Below, in pieces: positions 5,624-8,621 of a DNA stretch of 8,621 nucleotides. The stretch comes from Chlorobiota bacterium (GTDB lineage Bacteria; Bacteroidota; Bacteroidia; Bacteroidales; JAADGE01). A program made the position numbers and the translations under genes. The notes beneath the pieces are model-generated. The model made no database searches and was not told the origin of the DNA. It saw only the letters and a list, made by a program, of their open reading frames with translations. The DNA lies in NCBI GenBank assembly GCA_030592825.1, contig JAUVIG010000146.1, positions 1-8,621 of the forward strand, read 5' to 3'. Numbering within the stretch: the first letter of the stretch is position 1; each line of letters begins with the position of its first letter.

Positions 5624-6604
5624 TTAATTATTGATTTCAAAGATTATATTTCTTATTTTGTTAGAAATTATTTTTTTTGACTCATCATCAGATAAGTATT
5701 GTTTATCAAAATATGTAACTTTCCATTCATTAAAATCTATTGCAGGATTTAAGTTATTTTTTTTTATTCCGGTATTAAATAATTTGATAATTTTATCATT
5801 TTCACTATCAAGAGCTACGCATATTGGGTTGCCGCTGTTTTCCCAATAATCAAACCATATCCCAAAAAATAGTTCGTCATCATTTTCGGTTAATGTTAGA
5901 TAAAAACCATATTCTTCAAAACATTTCTTTTTTGTCCAACGTATCTTATAATCTGATTTTTCAAATTCAGAATATTGTATGTTTATTATTTCTATAGTTT
6001 TTTTTAGACTTTCCGGGTATTCTTTTCCGAACATAGTTGTAATATTTAAAGGGTTTAAGAAAATAGGTGTTAATTGAAACCAATCATATATAAAATGTAT
6101 ATATTCTGCAAATAAAGGTGAAAGTAAATCAAATTCCTTTCTTTTTATTAATTTTGCTATATCTTTCCAGTAGATTATCGTTTCTGTATGAATTTTATTG
6201 CTTTTTGATTTGATATGTTCAAGTCTTTTCTTATACTCGTCAAGATGTTCATAATCTTCGGGGCAAATTAAAATCAAGGCTTTATATTTTGCAGAACTTT
6301 CTGTCAAATATTTATAATAACCTTCTGGTTGATTTTCTGTTAAATTTCTATTATACCATGATTTAATTTCAAATAATATTTCTGTTTCATCAGATAGTAA
6401 GGCAATATCGGGTCTTCCAAATTTCCCGGTATTAAATTCTGTTTCAAAGTTTTCAAAATTTATCTTTCTTTTGTTAAAATTAAATTTTATCAAATCAAGA
6501 AAGGCATATCTAAAAGGTTTAAATCTAAGAAAACTATAAAACAATTGTGTAAAATTTGGCTCTGTTTTTACTATACCATCAAAAATAGTTATGTCATGTT
6601 TCAT
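5624..6604 (-). CDS. Predicted PD-(D/E)XK nuclease-like protein, C-terminal half unrecognised
   Basis: This 326-residue protein starts at an ATG (6602-6604), MKHDITIFDG. Its N-terminal half carries a plausible PD-(D/E)XK core. TEPNFTQLFYSFLRF (about 14-28, with E15) resembles the first helix of such folds. GRPDIALL (63-70, D66) and ILFEIKSW (76-83, E79-x-K81) form the metal-binding hairpin, and QPEGYYKYL (92-100) has the Q-x3-Y spacing seen in several subfamilies. ALILICPEDYEHLDEY (about 109-124) fits the next strand and helix. The C-terminal half (about 180-326), rich in Trp, Phe and acidic residues (FFGIWFDYWENSG, 246-258), I do not recognise; it could be a recognition or regulatory domain. 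Such proteins are common in anti-phage and restriction contexts, but function here is inference. It follows a GT2 gene after 91 bp and precedes the DUF1016 nuclease. Confidence 0.75.
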   Translation of the reverse strand: MKHDITIFDGIVKTEPNFTQLFYSFLRFKPFRYAFLDLIKFNFNKRKINFENFETEFNTGKFGRPDIALLSDETEILFEIKSWYNRNLTENQPEGYYKYLTESSAKYKALILICPEDYEHLDEYKKRLEHIKSKSNKIHTETIIYWKDIAKLIKRKEFDLLSPLFAEYIHFIYDWFQLTPIFLNPLNITTMFGKEYPESLKKTIEIINIQYSEFEKSDYKIRWTKKKCFEEYGFYLTLTENDDELFFGIWFDYWENSGNPICVALDSENDKIIKLFNTGIKKNNLNPAIDFNEWKVTYFDKQYLSDDESKKIISNKIRNIIFEINN

Positions 6605-6695
6605 ATTTTTTCATTAGTTTTTGTAGTAATATATTTTGCGTTTTTTTGATTTACGCTAACTTTTGTCTATCAGTATTAAGATATAGATTGTTTCA

Positions 6696-7658
6696 TCAGA
6701 AAATATATCTTGTAAGTTTAGATTTCAATAAAAGCAATATCATTTTAATATGAAGCGATTTTGCTTTGTTACAACTTTTTATCCATCTGTTAAATATTAC
6801 TTTTTCAAGAACCTTTTGGTCATATATTTGCAATATTTTGTTTTGATTTGCGATTTTCAATAACCATTGTTCAACTCCTTTCAATTCTTTAATTGTATTG
6901 ATTTTTTTTTGATTTTTAATCAAATAATGTAAGTCTAATTCTTTTTCAGTTGGATTTATTTGAAGATAATTAAAAATATATTTAAAAAGTTTCTTTGAGT
7001 TTTTTATATGCTTTTCGCTTCCCGTATTTGAAACTCCGCCGGTATGTACTCGGTAGTATAAAAGATATTTTTGAATATTTGCTGCTTTACTTTTTAAAGA
7101 TACATCAAACCACATTTTTGAATCTTCAACAATATCAAAACCTTCGGAATAGCCTGCCTCCGGAATTACATTTTTTCTTATAACTACCGTTGATTGCACA
7201 AAATAGTTACGAAAAAGCATTATTGCCGGAATAAATTTCGATTTTGCTTTAAGTTTCCATTTGTTTTTCAGAACAGTTCCGTTTTCATCAATATGTTTTA
7301 CCCAAGAGCCAACCATTCCTATATCAGGATTATCTTTCAAAAAATTGATTTGGTCTTCAAATTTATCTGGAAATGCTGTATCATCAGAATCAAACATCCC
7401 CACATATTTTCCTTTTGCAACCGAAAGTCCTTTATTTCTTGAGTAAACAATGCCCCTGTTTTGCTCATTGTTAATCAGAATAATTCTTTCATCTTTGAAA
7501 CTCTTAATTATTTCTTCGGTTTTATCGGTTGAACCGTCATTTACAATAATGAACTCAAAATCAGAAAAAGTTTGCGATATAATACTCTTTACTGAAGCTG
7601 TGATATACCTTTCTCTGTTATAAACCGGCATTATAATGCTCAAAACAGGTGTTGACAT
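6696..7658 (-). CDS. GT2 family glycosyltransferase
   Basis: This 320-residue protein begins MSTPVLSIIMPVYNRERYI, the classic first strand of family 2 glycosyltransferases. The nucleotide-binding NDGSTD (40-45), the donor-handling NEQNRGIVYSRNKGL (about 64-78), the DXD-type DSDD (90-93), an ED pair likely to include the catalytic base (178-179) and YYRVH (201-205) are all in place, so the catalytic domain looks intact. After about residue 215 there is a helical, Lys-rich C-terminal part. From family knowledge it transfers one sugar from an NDP-sugar to the lipid-linked repeat unit in the cytoplasm; donor and linkage are unknown. Its ATG (7656-7658) follows the TAA of the upstream ligase/polymerase gene with no gap, so the two are almost certainly co-transcribed and probably translationally coupled. 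It is unlike the second GT2 at its C-terminus, so the two are not a recent duplication. Confidence 0.95.
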   Translation of the reverse strand: MSTPVLSIIMPVYNRERYITASVKSIISQTFSDFEFIIVNDGSTDKTEEIIKSFKDERIILINNEQNRGIVYSRNKGLSVAKGKYVGMFDSDDTAFPDKFEDQINFLKDNPDIGMVGSWVKHIDENGTVLKNKWKLKAKSKFIPAIMLFRNYFVQSTVVIRKNVIPEAGYSEGFDIVEDSKMWFDVSLKSKAANIQKYLLYYRVHTGGVSNTGSEKHIKNSKKLFKYIFNYLQINPTEKELDLHYLIKNQKKINTIKELKGVEQWLLKIANQNKILQIYDQKVLEKVIFNRWIKSCNKAKSLHIKMILLLLKSKLTRYIF

Positions 7659-8621
7659 TTATAAACTGATTTGATATTCATTAATTAATATCTGAACAGA
7701 GCTGTCATTTATGACTTCTTGTTGGTTTTTCATTTTATTTAATACTTTTTCCAATAAGGCTTTTTCAAAATCAATTTTCTTATTTTGAGACAAAATATAA
7801 GTTTCATATAAGAATTTATTCTGTCCTGCTTTTTTTACAAGTTTTTTCTTTAGACTAACGTTTTGTATTTGCTTTATTAAATCATTTATCTTCCTTTTTA
7901 ATAAATAATTCAAAAATTCTCTGTAATTTTTATTTCTTTTTTTTGGTTTGATTTTTTGTATTTCAATGTAAGCAGAATCTATACCGTACATTTGTTCTTT
8001 AATTTTTGCATAATTAAGAGTCATGTTCATATCTCCCGGAGTATATTCCAGAGCTTTTTTACAATATTTTACTGCTTCCGGAAAATTTTTATTTTTTTGA
8101 TAAATATATACTAAACCGTTTAATGATCGAATATTATACGGATGGTCTTTTAATGATTCAAGAAATAAATTTGTAACTTTATTTATTGGAACATTTATCA
8201 TGTCAGATGCAATTGCTTTATAGAACAAAATTGAGTTAGCGGCATAATCTAAAGTAGAAAAAGGAGAATAAATATTATCAACAGTAGTAATTATATCATT
8301 ATGTTTATTCTGTTTTTGAAATTTTAATATTTTTTGAACCCCTATTTCAGCTTTTATTCTTTTATAGCTTGAAATTCCGGCAAAAAATATGATTAATAAT
8401 AATATAATTCCAAAAGTTTTATACGGAATTTTCTTAGTATTTTTATTCTTATTGGTATCTTTTTCTGAAAGTTTATAATATTCACAGATAACAAAGGCAA
8501 AGATTGTATTTAAAAAAATTTGCAATTCAATTCTTTCTTTTGGAAAACTAAAAATAGAGTAAACAGCAAAACCTGTAATTGCAAAAAATAAAATAAGCAT
8601 AAAAACTTTTTTATCTTTGTC
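7659..8621 (-). CDS. O-antigen ligase / Wzy-type polymerase with TPR tail, C-terminal part (5' end outside window)
   Basis: The frame is open from the right window edge (first codon GAC) to the TAA at 7659-7661, giving 320 visible residues. An ATG at 8598-8600 exists but is internal: the protein there begins mid-membrane domain. Hydrophobic helices lie at about residues 5-25 and 36-48, separated by FSFPKERIELQ, a segment typical of the last periplasmic loop of the O-antigen ligase/polymerase (Wzy_C/WaaL-like) superfamily in Bacteroidetes. A further helix (about 69-88) is followed by a soluble tail with at least one TPR-like repeat (about 163-195, NGLVYIYQKNKNFPEAVKYCKKALEYTPGD). From family knowledge these large proteins polymerise or ligate lipid-linked glycans on the periplasmic side. 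Polymerase and ligase cannot be told apart without the missing N-terminal part. It directly precedes and abuts a GT2 gene. Confidence 0.82.
   Translation of the reverse strand, partial: DKDKKVFMLILFFAITGFAVYSIFSFPKERIELQIFLNTIFAFVICEYYKLSEKDTNKNKNTKKIPYKTFGIILLLIIFFAGISSYKRIKAEIGVQKILKFQKQNKHNDIITTVDNIYSPFSTLDYAANSILFYKAIASDMINVPINKVTNLFLESLKDHPYNIRSLNGLVYIYQKNKNFPEAVKYCKKALEYTPGDMNMTLNYAKIKEQMYGIDSAYIEIQKIKPKKRNKNYREFLNYLLKRKINDLIKQIQNVSLKKKLVKKAGQNKFLYETYILSQNKKIDFEKALLEKVLNKMKNQQEVINDSSVQILINEYQISL

Noticed and set aside
4557..6604. Complete restriction-modification system
   Set aside because: Both genes look like nucleases, but no methyltransferase or specificity subunit is encoded in the window.
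6678..6711. Inverted repeat AAGATATA/TATATCTT at the end of the GT2 gene as a terminator
   Set aside because: The stem is 8 bp and almost all A-T, the loop is 18 nt, it overlaps the coding end, and no T-run follows on the minus strand.
8598..8600. ATG as the true start of the TPR-containing membrane protein
   Set aside because: The frame stays open to the window edge, and the residues match the late part of a ligase/polymerase membrane domain, so the gene begins outside the window.

Overview
The window is very AT-rich. Every recognisable gene lies on the minus strand, so transcription runs from high to low coordinates. Start codons lack Shine-Dalgarno sequences, and the gene families (DUF1972-type glycosyltransferase, large ligase/polymerase with a TPR tail, DUF1016 nuclease) fit a Bacteroidota (Bacteroidetes) genome. 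The phylum is inferred from composition and gene style, with no rRNA marker in the window.

The backbone is part of a surface-polysaccharide (O-antigen, capsule or exopolysaccharide) locus. In transcription order it reads: the C-terminal half of an O-antigen ligase/Wzy-type polymerase with a TPR tail (7659-8621, cut by the window edge); a family 2 glycosyltransferase whose ATG directly abuts the preceding stop codon (6696-7658); a second family 2 glycosyltransferase (3705-4421) that appears frameshifted near its 3' end, with its missing tail readable in another frame at 3565-3717; a DUF1972/GT4 glycosyltransferase (2131-3243); a polyprenyl-phosphate sugar-phosphate transferase that starts the lipid-linked glycan (495-1898); and the N-terminus of a Wzx-type flippase (1-454, cut by the window edge). 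Together these would load the first sugar on undecaprenyl phosphate, extend the unit, flip it, and polymerise it or ligate it to an acceptor.

Two genes unrelated to sugar chemistry interrupt this backbone: a PD-(D/E)XK nuclease-like protein with an unrecognised C-terminal half (5624-6604) and a DUF1016/YhcG-type PD-(D/E)XK nuclease (4557-5564). They look like an accessory insertion. A 12-bp perfect inverted repeat separates them and resembles a terminator or attenuator.

The most unusual non-coding feature is a set of three inverted arrays of 8-bp words, one in each of three successive intergenic gaps (1983-2041, 3301-3515, 4484-4526). They share an exact 8-nt period and a forward-then-inverted layout, but each uses a different word. 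In the two compact ones, every imperfect stem pair is a G-T (G-U) pair on the plus strand, opposite to the genes. This suggests a structure selected as plus-strand RNA or single-stranded DNA. No tRNA, rRNA, CRISPR array, transposase or methyltransferase was found.
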